The notes: generated from the letters alone by a model not told the origin. Shown: positions 16,905-27,199, counted from the first letter of the stretch. The stretch: 32,359 bases of DNA from Lachnospiraceae bacterium (GCA_029225485.1 JAQXWO010000280.1:1-32359), one strand, 5' to 3'. A program made the numbers and translations.

Positions 16905-17363
16905 ATGGGAAAAATCGCATCCGAATTCAAGGAATTCATCATGCGCGGCAATGTCATGGATATGGCAGTCGGTGTGATCGTCGGCGCAGCATTTAACAAT
17001 ATCGTTTCCTCCCTGGTAAATGATATCATCATGCCTGTTGTCTCGATCTTTACCGGAAAGATCAATTTCACCAATCTCATGCTTGCCCTTGACGGAAACA
17101 CCTACAAAACGCTGGAAGAAGCACAGGCTGCCGGAGCGCCTGTCATCGCCTACGGCAATTTTATCCAGCTGGTGCTTCAGTTTCTGATCACTGCATTTGC
17201 TGTATTTATGCTGATCAAAGGCATCAATGCCCTGCGCAGACCCGCGCCGGAACCGGAGCCGGAAGTCACCACCAAGATCTGTCCCTTCTGCCATTCCGAG
17301 ATACATATCGAAGCGACAAAGTGTCCCTTCTGTGCATCAGAACAGCCGGAACATGCAGAGTAA
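16905..17363 (+). CDS. mscL: Large-conductance mechanosensitive channel MscL with C-terminal zinc-ribbon extension
   Basis: EFKEFIMRGNVMDMAVGVIVGAAFNNIVSSLVNDIIMPVV; tail KICPFCHSEIHIEATKCPFCASE. Confidence 0.95.
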   Translation: MGKIASEFKEFIMRGNVMDMAVGVIVGAAFNNIVSSLVNDIIMPVVSIFTGKINFTNLMLALDGNTYKTLEEAQAAGAPVIAYGNFIQLVLQFLITAFAVFMLIKGINALRRPAPEPEPEVTTKICPFCHSEIHIEATKCPFCASEQPEHAE

Positions 17364-17390
17364 CATAACATATTCCGATTCATTCCCGAA

Positions 17391-17431
17391 AAAAAAGCCT
17401 GCCCCAAAGTTCACACGGGACAGGCTTTTTT
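17391..17431. terminator. Bidirectional Rho-independent terminator between mscL and the FGGY kinase gene
   Basis: AAAAAAGCCTGCCC - loop - GGGACAGGCTTTTTT. Confidence 0.9.
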
Positions 17432-17437
17432 GACTGT

Positions 17438-19045
17438 TTATTTCAGTGCTTCTACTGCTGCTCTCTCGATCGGGAGACCTTCCTTATACCGTTTGATGAA
17501 TGAATCAAAGCCTTCCACATCCTTCGGATCCGGAAGCATCTCGGAACCTGCGTCTCCTGCAAATACATGATTCTCAAGATATGCATCCAGAGTCTCGCCA
17601 TCCTTCTTGTTTACCATGTAGGATGCAAGAAGAGCGATTCCCCAGGCACCGCCTTCTCCTGCCGTCTCCATCACGGATACCGGAGCGTTCATGGCTGCCG
17701 CCATGATTTTCTGACCTACGCCCTTTGTCTTGAAGAGACCGCCATGGCCAAGGATCTTGTCTACCTTGACGCCTTCCTGCTTCAGCATAATGTCAAGTCC
17801 CACCTTTAATGCACCAAGTGCTGTGAAGAGGTTGACGCGCATAAAGTTGGCCAGGTTGAATCTGCTCTCCGGAGTACGCACGAACATCGGGCGTCCTTCT
17901 TCAAAGCCTGTGATATGCTCTCCTGAGAAATAATTATATGCCAGAAGTCCGCCGCAGTCTGCATCACCCTCAAGGGCCTTGTTGTACAGAGTGCCGAACA
18001 GCTTGTTCATATCCACTTCTACGCCGAACGCCTCAGCGAATTCTTTAAACAGATTGACCCATGCGTTCAGATCGGAGGTACAGTTGTTGCAGTGTACCAT
18101 ACCTACCAGATTGCCGGTGGGAGTCGTCACAAGGTCGATCTCCTCATATACTTTGGAAAGTTCTTTTTCCAGAACGATCATGGCAAATACGGAAGTACCT
18201 GCTGACACATTACCCGTTCTCACAGCCACACTGTTGGTAGCTGTCATACCGGTGCCTGCATCGCCCTCCGGCGGACAAAGCGGAATGCCTGCCTTCAGCT
18301 TTCCGGAGGGATCCAGAAGCTTCGCGCCTTCCTCTGTCAATGTGCCGGCTGCTTCTCCTGCCAGAAGACTCTTCGGCAGAATGTCTCTCAGTTTCCAGGG
18401 ATATCCCTTCGGGGCAACAAGCGCATCAAACTTCTCGATCAGCGCCTCGTTGTAATCCTTTTTCTCAATATCGATCGGGAACATACCGGATGCTTCTCCG
18501 ACACCGATCACCTTCTCGCCTGTCAGCTTCCAGTGAATATATCCCTCCAGAGTCGTCATAAAGGTGATATCTTTGACATGCTCTTCTCCATTAAGAATCG
18601 CCTGATACAGATGGGCAATACTCCATCTCTGCGGAATATGATACTGGAACAGCTCTGTCAGCTCCGCAGAAGCCTGCTCTGTGATGGTGTTTCTCCAGGT
18701 ACGGAAAGGTACCAGCAGCTCTCCTGCCTCATTGAAAGGCATATAGCCATGCATCATGGCGCTGAAGCCAATGGCAGCCAGAGACTCTATCTCTACACCG
18801 TAAGTCGCTTTTACGTCCTCTGCCATCTTCGCATAGCTGTCCTGAAGTCCTGACCAGATCGCCTCCAGGCTGTAGGTCCAGATGCCGTTTACCAGCTGAT
18901 TTTCCCAGTCATGTGCTCCCGATGCGATCGGGGCATTATTTTCATCGATCAAAACTGCCTTGATTCTCGTAGAACCAAACTCGATTCCAAGGATTGCCCT
19001 GCCGGAAGCGATGGTCTCACGAGCTTTGGTGATATCAATTCCCAT
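17438..19045 (-). CDS. FGGY family carbohydrate kinase (xylulokinase/ribulokinase-like)
   Basis: 535 aa. [82 protein letters not shown]. Confidence 0.88.
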   Translation of the reverse strand: MGIDITKARETIASGRAILGIEFGSTRIKAVLIDENNAPIASGAHDWENQLVNGIWTYSLEAIWSGLQDSYAKMAEDVKATYGVEIESLAAIGFSAMMHGYMPFNEAGELLVPFRTWRNTITEQASAELTELFQYHIPQRWSIAHLYQAILNGEEHVKDITFMTTLEGYIHWKLTGEKVIGVGEASGMFPIDIEKKDYNEALIEKFDALVAPKGYPWKLRDILPKSLLAGEAAGTLTEEGAKLLDPSGKLKAGIPLCPPEGDAGTGMTATNSVAVRTGNVSAGTSVFAMIVLEKELSKVYEEIDLVTTPTGNLVGMVHCNNCTSDLNAWVNLFKEFAEAFGVEVDMNKLFGTLYNKALEGDADCGGLLAYNYFSGEHITGFEEGRPMFVRTPESRFNLANFMRVNLFTALGALKVGLDIMLKQEGVKVDKILGHGGLFKTKGVGQKIMAAAMNAPVSVMETAGEGGAWGIALLASYMVNKKDGETLDAYLENHVFAGDAGSEMLPDPKDVEGFDSFIKRYKEGLPIERAAVEALK

Positions 19046-19127
19046 TTGTCTGTCCTCCTGTAAATAAAGTCGTAGTCTTGGGCAAAAAGCACATCCACGT
19101 TATTTCTGCCCGGCAAAAACTGTACAT

Positions 19128-19133
19128 ATTATA
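19128..19133 (-). promoter_or_regulatory. Extended -10 (TGG-TATAAT) of the FGGY kinase gene
   Basis: Minus strand AATGGTATAATATG in the metY-FGGY intergenic gap. Confidence 0.55.
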
Positions 19134-19162
19134 CCATTAAATACAGCGTTCGGCAAGATATT

Positions 19163-20443
19163 TTATGCAAGCTCCAGTGCCTGTTCCAGATCGGCAATGA
19201 TATCTTTTACATTTTCTATTCCAATGGACAAACGGATCATTCCCGGTGATACTCCCGCTTCTGCCAGCTGCTGATCGTTCATCTGACGGTGAGTATGACT
19301 GGCAGGATGAAGTACGCAGGTCCTGGCATCTGCCACATGAGTCACGATAGACGCCAGTTTCAGAGAATCCATAAAGCGCACTGCCGCCTCTCTGCCGCCC
19401 TTTAATTCAAAAGAGATCACGCCGCAGGTACCATTCGGCATATACTTCTGTGCCAGTTCATGATATTTGTCTCCCGGAAGTCCTGCAAAATTAACAGAGA
19501 CGACTTTTTCATGAGCGTCCAGATATTCAGCCACCTTCTGGGCATTGTAGCAATGACGCTCCACACGAAGGGGCAGTGACTCCAGTCCCAGATTTAAAAG
19601 GAAACAGTTCATCGGCGACGGAATGGAACCCAGATCACGCATCAGCTGCACAGTAGCTTTGGTGATATACGCTCCTCTTCCAAATTTCTTTGTATACACT
19701 ACTCCATGATAGGACTCATCCGGTGTGGTCAGACCCGGGAATTTGTCTGCGTGAGCCTCCCAGTCAAAATTACCGCTGTCCACAATGGCGCCGCCCACCT
19801 GTGCGGCATGTCCATCCATATATTTTGTAGTAGAATGGGTCACAATATCCGCACCCCACTCGAAGGGCCGGCAGTTCACCGGAGTAGCAAAGGTATTGTC
19901 AACGATCAGGGGAACACCGTGAGCATGAGCCAGCTTTGCCATCTTCTCGATATCCAGCACCACAAGAGCCGGATTGGAGATGCTCTCTGCCAGAACCGCT
20001 TTCGTATTGGGACGGAAAGCAGCCTCCAGTGTCTCCTCATCCGCATCCACATCCACAAAGGTGCATTCAATGCCAAGCTTTTTCAGTGTCACGCCCAGCA
20101 GATTAAAGGTGCCGCCGTAGATGGCAGAGGCACAGATCACGTGTCCTCCGGCTTCGCAGATATTGAATACGGCGTAGAAATTGGCAGCCTGTCCGGAAGA
20201 GGTCAGCATCGCTCCCACACCGCCTTCCATGTCGGCAATCTTCGCCGCCACAGCGTCATTGGTGGGATTCTGCAGTCTGGTATAAAAATACCCGTCATCC
20301 TCCAGGTCAAACAGCTTTCCCATCTGTTCCGAAGTATCATACTTGAAGGTAGTGCTCTGATAGATTGGAAGCATCCGAGGCTCACCGTTTTTCGGCTGCC
20401 AGCCGGAATGAATACATTTGGTTTCAATACAATAATCGCTCAT
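19163..20443 (-). CDS. metY: O-acetylhomoserine aminocarboxypropyltransferase / O-acetylhomoserine sulfhydrylase (MetY family)
   Basis: PLP Cys/Met metabolism family: IYQSTTFKYDTSEQM, YFYTRLQNPTNDAVAAKIADMEGG, ESISNPALVVLDI, VDNTFATPVNCRPFEWGADIVTHSTTKYMDGH. ATG 20443 with RBS AGGAGGAG; ORF opens at 20479. Confidence 0.94.
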   Translation of the reverse strand: MSDYCIETKCIHSGWQPKNGEPRMLPIYQSTTFKYDTSEQMGKLFDLEDDGYFYTRLQNPTNDAVAAKIADMEGGVGAMLTSSGQAANFYAVFNICEAGGHVICASAIYGGTFNLLGVTLKKLGIECTFVDVDADEETLEAAFRPNTKAVLAESISNPALVVLDIEKMAKLAHAHGVPLIVDNTFATPVNCRPFEWGADIVTHSTTKYMDGHAAQVGGAIVDSGNFDWEAHADKFPGLTTPDESYHGVVYTKKFGRGAYITKATVQLMRDLGSIPSPMNCFLLNLGLESLPLRVERHCYNAQKVAEYLDAHEKVVSVNFAGLPGDKYHELAQKYMPNGTCGVISFELKGGREAAVRFMDSLKLASIVTHVADARTCVLHPASHTHRQMNDQQLAEAGVSPGMIRLSIGIENVKDIIADLEQALELA

Positions 20444-20504
20444 TTTCTCCTCCTGGTTCCCTGTATTATAAATTATCAAAAAGCCGGACGGTCCGCTCCC
20501 TGCA

Positions 20505-21161
20505 TCAGCAGCAGAAGAACCGGCCGCCGCAGCAGCAGTTGCAGAACATATTCAGGAAACAGAGCTTCATGCACCAGTCACCTGCATCTGCCATGGGATC
20601 TCCGTAATTCTGTCCCATGGTCTGATACCACTGCCCGCCGTACTCCAGCTGCTGTACCAGCTGCTGATACTCATAATTTCCCGGCTCCATCTCTGCCGCC
20701 CTTCTGGCATGCTCTTTTGCCAGCACATTATTGCCCTGACCGGAATTGGCCAGTGCGCTCAGGTAATACCATTTTGCATTTCTGTTTTCCATCTCAGAAA
20801 GGACATGAAGCGCCTCTGAGAAATAGCGGCTCCGTATATAATTGGCCGCCGCCTGCATACGCACATCTTCACCAGACCAGTCCTGAGAGCCGGACTGCCT
20901 GTAAGCACCGCCATAGCTGCCGGAACCACCATAACCATAACCGTATCCGGTATTCTGCTGGCTGCCGCCATGCTCTCTCTCATACATGATCTGCTGATAA
21001 GCCTGCTGGATTTCCTTAAATTTTTCTTCTGCCTGATCCTTATTCGGATTGTTGATATTGGCATCCGGGTGATACTTTCTGCTGAGTCTGCGGTAGGCCT
21101 TTTTTATCTCCTCATCCGATGCATTCTCAGATACTCCCAGTACCTCGTATGGATTTTTCAT
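20505..21161 (-). CDS. DnaJ domain protein with Cys-rich C-terminal tail
   Basis: 218 aa. [36 protein letters not shown] (HPD); TPR-like middle; tail [22 protein letters not shown]. Confidence 0.92.
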   Translation of the reverse strand: MKNPYEVLGVSENASDEEIKKAYRRLSRKYHPDANINNPNKDQAEEKFKEIQQAYQQIMYEREHGGSQQNTGYGYGYGGSGSYGGAYRQSGSQDWSGEDVRMQAAANYIRSRYFSEALHVLSEMENRNAKWYYLSALANSGQGNNVLAKEHARRAAEMEPGNYEYQQLVQQLEYGGQWYQTMGQNYGDPMADAGDWCMKLCFLNMFCNCCCGGRFFCC

Positions 21162-22009
21162 TCCTTTTCCTCTGATAAACTTTTTCTATTCATCTTCTGC
21201 AGTGCGGCGTATTTGCACCAGACGCCTGAGTACAGGATATTGCGGATAATACCTGCGTAAGCAACGATTGGAAGCCGTTCAAAGGCTCTCGCGGCTTCTG
21301 CCATCATCTCTGCCATATCTTCCCGTATCTTTTTCTGCAGTTCCTCCTCCCAGACATCTCCCATCTCTGAAAACAGATTGTAGCTGCCTTTCTTCCGGTC
21401 CTTCTTCACATCCTCCAGCGCATCCATCAAATAGACAAATTTGCCGATATAAAAGCCCATGGTGCGGAGCTCCTCCTGCCATTCATCCTCTTTCCAGACG
21501 TAGACCTCCTCCAGAAAATGTCCGGTCAGACCTGCCACATAGTCGATGTCTTTTCTTCCCTGTGCCTCTGCTTCTGACAAAAGACGGATATTCTTCTCAA
21601 TCGCCTCTGCCTGCCTGGGATACCTGCCACGGATCTTCTCATAGTCACTGCGAAGCAGTGCGGCAGCCGCATGCTGGGGAAGCTTCTTTTCATCCTTCCA
21701 GTCATCCTCCAGCTTCTGCCAGGCCAGAAGTACGCTCATATCCGCCGCGTAATCGATTGCTTCATTCTCCACAGACAGATGCTTCCTCACCGGATGGAGT
21801 ATACATCTCCGCCGCGTATTCTCCTGCTGCGGCTCATACAGACCTGTCAGCAAAATGGCAAGAAAGGTCAAATCATAGTTTAACATCATCTGGGCGGTAC
21901 GTCCATACCTGAGATGAAGATTTCTGCACAATCCGCAGTAAAATCCACGGTATTCCTGAAACTCCCGCAGCTTCAGTTCCTGCTCATTTACATAAATATA
22001 ACCAAACAT
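21158..22009 (-). CDS. DUF5685-like family protein
   Basis: 283 aa. [37 protein letters not shown]-terminus; overlaps the dnaJ-like start by 4 nt. Confidence 0.75.
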   Translation of the reverse strand: MFGYIYVNEQELKLREFQEYRGFYCGLCRNLHLRYGRTAQMMLNYDLTFLAILLTGLYEPQQENTRRRCILHPVRKHLSVENEAIDYAADMSVLLAWQKLEDDWKDEKKLPQHAAAALLRSDYEKIRGRYPRQAEAIEKNIRLLSEAEAQGRKDIDYVAGLTGHFLEEVYVWKEDEWQEELRTMGFYIGKFVYLMDALEDVKKDRKKGSYNLFSEMGDVWEEELQKKIREDMAEMMAEAARAFERLPIVAYAGIIRNILYSGVWCKYAALQKMNRKSLSEEKE

Positions 22010-22016
22010 GTCTTCC

Positions 22017-22412
22017 TCAGCTCTTCTTTACAAACTCATGCTTACATTTCGGACAGGTGATACAGATCTTTCCCTTCCCTTTCGGCACGCGGATCTTCTG
22101 TTTGCAGGAAGGGCAGTGATAAATGTGATAGATCTTTCTCTGCTCTCTCTGTCTTGTTGTCATGCCGATGGCAGACAGGCATTTTTCCTTGTAAGAAAGA
22201 TATTTCTGATTCTCTGCGTAACGCCGGGTATAGTTCCGTGAAAACATGCGGTAATAGCAGAGAAAAAGCAGTACCAGGGCAAGCCCGTAGATCAGGCCGG
22301 TACCGGTAAACATGTTCACGATCAGCAGGATAAAGCACAGGATCAGCATGAACCGGGACAGCTCATCTGCGCCATATCTTCCACTCATAAATCGGGCAAT
22401 ACGTTCTTTCAT
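22017..22412 (-). CDS. Small membrane protein with C-terminal zinc ribbon
   Basis: MKERIARFMSGRYGADELSRFMLILCFILLIVNMF...; YHCPSCKQKIRVPKGKGKICITCPKCKHEFVKKS. ATG 22412 with RBS GGAAGG; ORF opens at 22499. Confidence 0.82.
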   Translation of the reverse strand: MKERIARFMSGRYGADELSRFMLILCFILLIVNMFTGTGLIYGLALVLLFLCYYRMFSRNYTRRYAENQKYLSYKEKCLSAIGMTTRQREQRKIYHIYHCPSCKQKIRVPKGKGKICITCPKCKHEFVKKS

Positions 22413-22521
22413 AATAAGCAGCATCCTTCCTTTTCTAACTTTTGTTAAAACTTTACCGCCCAAATCCTGCCATGTCAACGCAAACTGCCAAGATTTCATA
22501 TAAAATTTAGAGAATTTAGAA

Positions 22522-24858
22522 TTATTTTTCCTCCTCCTTTGAGGAAATTAAAGGAAACGAAAGAATTGCCTCAAACTGATCACCTTCTGTCTGCAGCCGG
22601 AAGGTACCTCCCATCAGCTGCGTCAGATTCTGGGCGATGGACAGCCCAAGGCCGCTGCCCTCCGTGCTCCGGCTCTTATCTCCCCGGACGAATCTGCCGG
22701 TCAGTTCATCCGCCTCGATGGTCAGCTCCTGAGCAGAGGTATTCTGCAGGGACAGCCGCGCCCTGTTTTCCTCTTTTTCCAGGATGAAATAAACAGAGGT
22801 CCCTTCCTTTGCATATTTACAGATATTTCCCATCAGGTTCTCAAGCACACGCCAGAGCTGTGCGCCGTCTGCCAGGACGGGAAGAGGCGCCCGCTCCAGT
22901 TTCAGCACTGACCGCAGATCATGTTCCTCAAAGCGCTCCTCAAACTCCCCGTATGCCTGTTCCAGAATACTGCCGAACTGGATCTCTGTCATGTGCAGTT
23001 CGATATTCCCGCTGCTGATCCTGCTGGCCTCCACAAGATCCTCTGTCAGCTGCTTCAGTCTCTGGGATTTCTGATCCAGGATCTCAATATAATGGCGTAC
23101 TTTCTCCCCCTCCGGATTCTCCCGTTTCAGCAGATCCACATAATTGACAATAGAAGTCAGCGGTGTCTTGAGATCATGGGACACATTGGTGATCAGCTCC
23201 GCTTTCAGCCTCTCATTCTTTACAATGGCTTCCACCGCTTCCTGAAGTCCGTCTCCCATCTCATTGATTGCCCGGGCCATCTCACAGGTCTCTCCCTGAA
23301 GGGTGGAGGTATCGATTTTATATGTCAGATCTCCCGTGGATATCTGATGGATCCCTTCCCAGACACTCTGTTTTCCCACCTGATCCCTCAGGAGATAAAG
23401 AAGGACCGCCATGTCCAGGATCACCACTAGAAATGCCCCTACGATTCGTCCGAAACATACTGCAAATAAAATATTCAGTGCGAAAAACCCGACATACAGA
23501 AAAAGGAAACGCCAGGAAACGAGTCTTGCAGAGGTCACCTGCTTCCAGCTGCGGATCAGCATATAGCAAATGCTGTTGCTCCACATTGTCCTGCTCCGCA
23601 GACGGCGCATCATGCCGGTGCAGGCAGAAAGAAAAATCAGATAAGCAGGAACAGTGATAAACGACACGATACTGCGCACAGTATCCGATATCACCGTCTG
23701 CCTCCCCAGGAAATACAGGTAGATCTGGCAGAATATGACTCCGATGATCAGATAGAGGCCTGCCGCAAGTTCCGTGGGAACAGCGTCCACCCGGTACAAC
23801 TGCACCGTGACCCTTCCTTCTGTCCATCCGGTATTCATCATCGTAAAAATAAAGCAGACCAGCACCACAACCAGACTGCATACCGCCAGAATACTTGCCC
23901 CGAGAAGGATACCGCCTCTCTTTGTAAAATAATCCGCATAAGTCTGCAGCTCGTCACTGACCGGAAAAGACAGATCGACCGCAAGAAGGACTTTTTCATT
24001 CGTATTTACAAAGCGTTCCGTCATAAACCATTCCTCTGCAGCCTTGTTCAGCACATTATCCGGATTGACCATCATGATATTAAAGCTGCGCTCTCCTTCA
24101 TAGAGGTATACAAAATCTGTCTCCTCCGCCAGCAGACTGACAGCAGTTTCATAATCCTCTGCATCCAGATTGGTATACAGCTCCCCGGTAGAAGAATTCT
24201 CAATACAGTAACGAAGATTGCTGGGTGCCTCCCGGGACCAGCTCTCCTTCTGCTGCGTCTGATATTCCTCATATTTGTCTCCCAGATCATGGCAGACCTG
24301 GGAAAGTGTCTGATAAATCTCCTGCACAAACCGGGAGGAATCCGAATACCATCTGGAACACTCTGCCAGAGAGATTCCTGTCACCGGGCGGATGGTCTCC
24401 AGCTCCTCCGATCTGGCATCCAGCCGCTCCCCGGCCGACAGGCTGCCTCCTTTTTCCTCCGACTTTGCCTCATAGATGGCTTCATCCAGCTTCTGCAGAC
24501 TGCCATCTTCATAGAACTCCAGCAGATCCTGCAGCAGATAAGTGGTATTCAGATCCTTGACTGTCGCTTTTCCTTTGCCGTAGGACTGAATATCGATCTC
24601 TTTTTCGCCGTCAAACTCACCCTCTGATTCAAATAATTCACTGTTTTGCTGTCCCCGTATCTTATTTTTCACGATCGTGTCCACCTGACGGAAAAAAAGA
24701 TCGGATTCTTCAAACTTATGGGCGATCTCCAGATAACTGTCCGCCCCGTCCATCCAGAATCCGATCGTGAGAATGCAGAAACATAATATGCCTGCCGCCA
24801 TGGCCTGCATCAGGATCAGAACAGCCTTTACGCTCTTTTTATAAATCAGTCTCCCCAA
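22522..24858 (-). CDS. Membrane sensor histidine kinase
   Basis: 778 aa. H-box FITNVSHDLKTPLTSI-type (LITNVSHDLKTPLTSIVNYVDLL), N-box RVLENLMGNICKYA, G-box GSGLGLSIAQNLTQLMGG; multiple TM helices and a large extracytoplasmic region. Confidence 0.96.
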   Translation of the reverse strand: MGRLIYKKSVKAVLILMQAMAAGILCFCILTIGFWMDGADSYLEIAHKFEESDLFFRQVDTIVKNKIRGQQNSELFESEGEFDGEKEIDIQSYGKGKATVKDLNTTYLLQDLLEFYEDGSLQKLDEAIYEAKSEEKGGSLSAGERLDARSEELETIRPVTGISLAECSRWYSDSSRFVQEIYQTLSQVCHDLGDKYEEYQTQQKESWSREAPSNLRYCIENSSTGELYTNLDAEDYETAVSLLAEETDFVYLYEGERSFNIMMVNPDNVLNKAAEEWFMTERFVNTNEKVLLAVDLSFPVSDELQTYADYFTKRGGILLGASILAVCSLVVVLVCFIFTMMNTGWTEGRVTVQLYRVDAVPTELAAGLYLIIGVIFCQIYLYFLGRQTVISDTVRSIVSFITVPAYLIFLSACTGMMRRLRSRTMWSNSICYMLIRSWKQVTSARLVSWRFLFLYVGFFALNILFAVCFGRIVGAFLVVILDMAVLLYLLRDQVGKQSVWEGIHQISTGDLTYKIDTSTLQGETCEMARAINEMGDGLQEAVEAIVKNERLKAELITNVSHDLKTPLTSIVNYVDLLKRENPEGEKVRHYIEILDQKSQRLKQLTEDLVEASRISSGNIELHMTEIQFGSILEQAYGEFEERFEEHDLRSVLKLERAPLPVLADGAQLWRVLENLMGNICKYAKEGTSVYFILEKEENRARLSLQNTSAQELTIEADELTGRFVRGDKSRSTEGSGLGLSIAQNLTQLMGGTFRLQTEGDQFEAILSFPLISSKEEEK

Positions 24859-24868
24859 TTCATACCCC

Positions 24869-25567
24869 CTAAAGCTTTTCGACTTTATATCCGATACCCC
24901 AGATTACCTTAAGATATTTGGGATTTTTGGGATCGATCTCGATTTTTTCACGAATGTGACGAATATGTACGGTAACTGTATTGTCCGCGCCGAAGGCTTC
25001 TTCCTTCCAGATTGCCTCATAGATCTGTTCTATGGAAAATACCTTTCCCTTGTTTTTCAAAAGGAACAGGAGGATATTATACTCGATCCTGGTCAGCTTC
25101 ACCGGCTCCCCGTCCACAGTCACTTCCTTGCGGTCATCATTGATCACCAGACCTCCGGTACGGTATATTTTTTCCGAACTGTCCTCCGGCTGCATGGAAC
25201 CAAAATCGGTATACCGGCGGATCTGGGATTTCACTCTTGCCAGCAGTTCCAGCGGATTGAAGGGTTTTGCCACATAATCGTCCGCCCCCAGATTCAGTCC
25301 CAGCACCTTATCCGTATCCTGGGATCTGGCTGAAAGAATAATGATCGGAATACTGCTCTCCTCACGGATCTTCATGATCGCGTGGATCCCGTCCATCTTA
25401 GGCATCATCAGATCCAGGATCAGCAGATGAACCTCATGCTGCTTCATCATCTCCAGAGCCTGTTCTCCGTCATACGCCTTCAGTACATGAAATCCCTCCT
25501 GTACCAGATAGATCTCTATGGCATCCACGATTTCTTTTTCATCATCACAAACAAGAATATTATACAT
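24869..25567 (-). CDS. OmpR/PhoB family response regulator
   Basis: 232 aa. ILVCDDEKEIVDAIEIYL, LLILDLMMPKMDG, ILSARSQDTDKVLGLNLGADDYVAKPF, C-terminal wHTH ending HIREKIEIDPKNPKYLKVIWGIGYKVEKL. Confidence 0.97.
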   Translation of the reverse strand: MYNILVCDDEKEIVDAIEIYLVQEGFHVLKAYDGEQALEMMKQHEVHLLILDLMMPKMDGIHAIMKIREESSIPIIILSARSQDTDKVLGLNLGADDYVAKPFNPLELLARVKSQIRRYTDFGSMQPEDSSEKIYRTGGLVINDDRKEVTVDGEPVKLTRIEYNILLFLLKNKGKVFSIEQIYEAIWKEEAFGADNTVTVHIRHIREKIEIDPKNPKYLKVIWGIGYKVEKL

Positions 25568-25623
25568 GACGTCTTCCCCCTTCGCGTCTTCTGCCGTGTC
25601 TACAGACGGTCAGCAGTATAATC

Positions 25624-25724
25624 AAAATGCTCCAGTTACACGATCCCGGGCATTGTCATATTGTCCAGAGCATCCGGGCATCATTTGCCGGCACCGGACA
25701 CATTCAGTGTAGCAGGAGCATTTT
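25624..25724. repeat. 101-nt structured inverted-repeat element upstream of the response regulator gene
   Basis: AAAATGCTCC (25624-25633) / GGAGCATTTT (25715-25724) plus inner TACAC/GTGTA, TGTCC/GGACA and CCGGGCA/TGCCGG pairings. Confidence 0.75.
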
Positions 25725-25762
25725 AAATCACTGTCAAGAATTTATTAAACTTTTCTTAGTTT

Positions 25763-27199
25763 CTACTTTGCCTGAATCACATGCATCATATTCGTCATGG
25801 CGCCTTTGCCCTTTACCATGTAAGTAGCCGGATCACCAGCCGTGAACACCACCATATCTCCGGACTCTACATATCCTTCCCTCTTCACCACATACATGGC
25901 ATGGGAAATAATATGCTCTGCCGAGTCCTCAGGATATCCTTTCAGCGGCGTCACACCCCAGTAGATCTGCATCTTTCTCTGAGCCCAGTCATTGGGAGTC
26001 ACGGCATACACCGGAATCGGAGACCGGAAATTCGACATAAGCCGGGCAGTCTGGCCGGACACTGTAGGTGTCACAATACATCTTGCATTGACATAGGCAG
26101 CGGTGCTGACTGCTGCAGCTCCCACTGCATTGGATACATTTGCATCTCCTCTCAGGGACCGGTAATCCACATTTGACTCATAATTCAGATACTGCTCTGT
26201 GGATTCTGCGATCTGAACCATCATCTTCAGCGCTTCCACAGGATATTTGCCCATGGCTGTCTCGCCTGACAGCATGATCGCGTCCGCTCCCTCACGGATG
26301 GCATTTGCCACATCCGTGACCTCCGCTCTGGTGGGACGCGGATTGCGGATCATGGAATCCAGCATCTGTGTGGCAATAATGACAGGTTTGTATTTTTTGT
26401 TGCACTTCCTGACGATCGCCCTCTGGACATGGGGCACCTCATAGGCGGGAATCTCCACACCCATATCTCCTCTGGCAACCATGACACCGTCAGCCGCGTT
26501 GATAATACGGTCTATATTCTGGATGCCTTCGCCATTTTCGATCTTGGCGATGACATCGATATGCTCTGCATTATGATCCTTCAGAATCTGTTTGATCTCT
26601 TTGATCGCATCTGCGTCACGCACAAAGGACGCTGCGATAAAATCGATTCCCTGCTCGATGCCAAAGATAATGTCTTCTTTATCTTTTTTCGTGATAGCCG
26701 GAAGGTTCACCTTTACGTTCGGCACATTAATACCCTTGCGCTGCCCCAGTTCACCGCCGTTCATGATCGTACAGATGATCTCTGTGCCTTCCACGGCTTT
26801 TACCTGAAGCTCGATCAGGCCGTCATCGATCAGAATCGTATCTCCGGGCTTTACATCCTTCGAAAGCTGTGGGTAGGTCTGGGACACACGCTTCTGCGTT
26901 CCCGCGATCTCCTCGGAAGTAAGGATAAACTCTTCTCCTTCTTTCAGGAGAACCTTTCCTCCATTTTCCAGTATCCCGGTACGGATCTCCGGTCCTTTCG
27001 TATCAAGCAGGATCGCAATCGGCTTTTTCAGCTCCTCCCGGACACTTTTCAGCAGATTCATCCGCTCCCGCTGTTCCTCATAAGAACCATGAGAAAAATT
27101 AAATCTGGCAATATCCATGCCGCTTCTGACTAGTTCTTCCAACACTTCTCTATCGTCTGAATTAGGACCCATCGTACAGATAATTTTTGTCTTTTTCAT
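25763..27199 (-). CDS. pyk: Pyruvate kinase
   Basis: MKKTKIICTMGPNSDDREVLEELV, ALLDTKGPEIRTG-type motif (AILLDTKGPEIRTG), IENGEGIQNIDRII, GVMVARGDMGVEIP, MLDSMIRNPRPTRAEVTDVANA. ATG 27199 with RBS AAAGGAG. Confidence 0.97.
   Translation of the reverse strand: MKKTKIICTMGPNSDDREVLEELVRSGMDIARFNFSHGSYEEQRERMNLLKSVREELKKPIAILLDTKGPEIRTGILENGGKVLLKEGEEFILTSEEIAGTQKRVSQTYPQLSKDVKPGDTILIDDGLIELQVKAVEGTEIICTIMNGGELGQRKGINVPNVKVNLPAITKKDKEDIIFGIEQGIDFIAASFVRDADAIKEIKQILKDHNAEHIDVIAKIENGEGIQNIDRIINAADGVMVARGDMGVEIPAYEVPHVQRAIVRKCNKKYKPVIIATQMLDSMIRNPRPTRAEVTDVANAIREGADAIMLSGETAMGKYPVEALKMMVQIAESTEQYLNYESNVDYRSLRGDANVSNAVGAAAVSTAAYVNARCIVTPTVSGQTARLMSNFRSPIPVYAVTPNDWAQRKMQIYWGVTPLKGYPEDSAEHIISHAMYVVKREGYVESGDMVVFTAGDPATYMVKGKGAMTNMMHVIQAK

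Noticed and set aside
19706-20989. 427-aa plus-strand ORF opposite metY/dnaJ
   Set aside because: Overlaps two strong minus-strand genes; low-complexity antisense composition.
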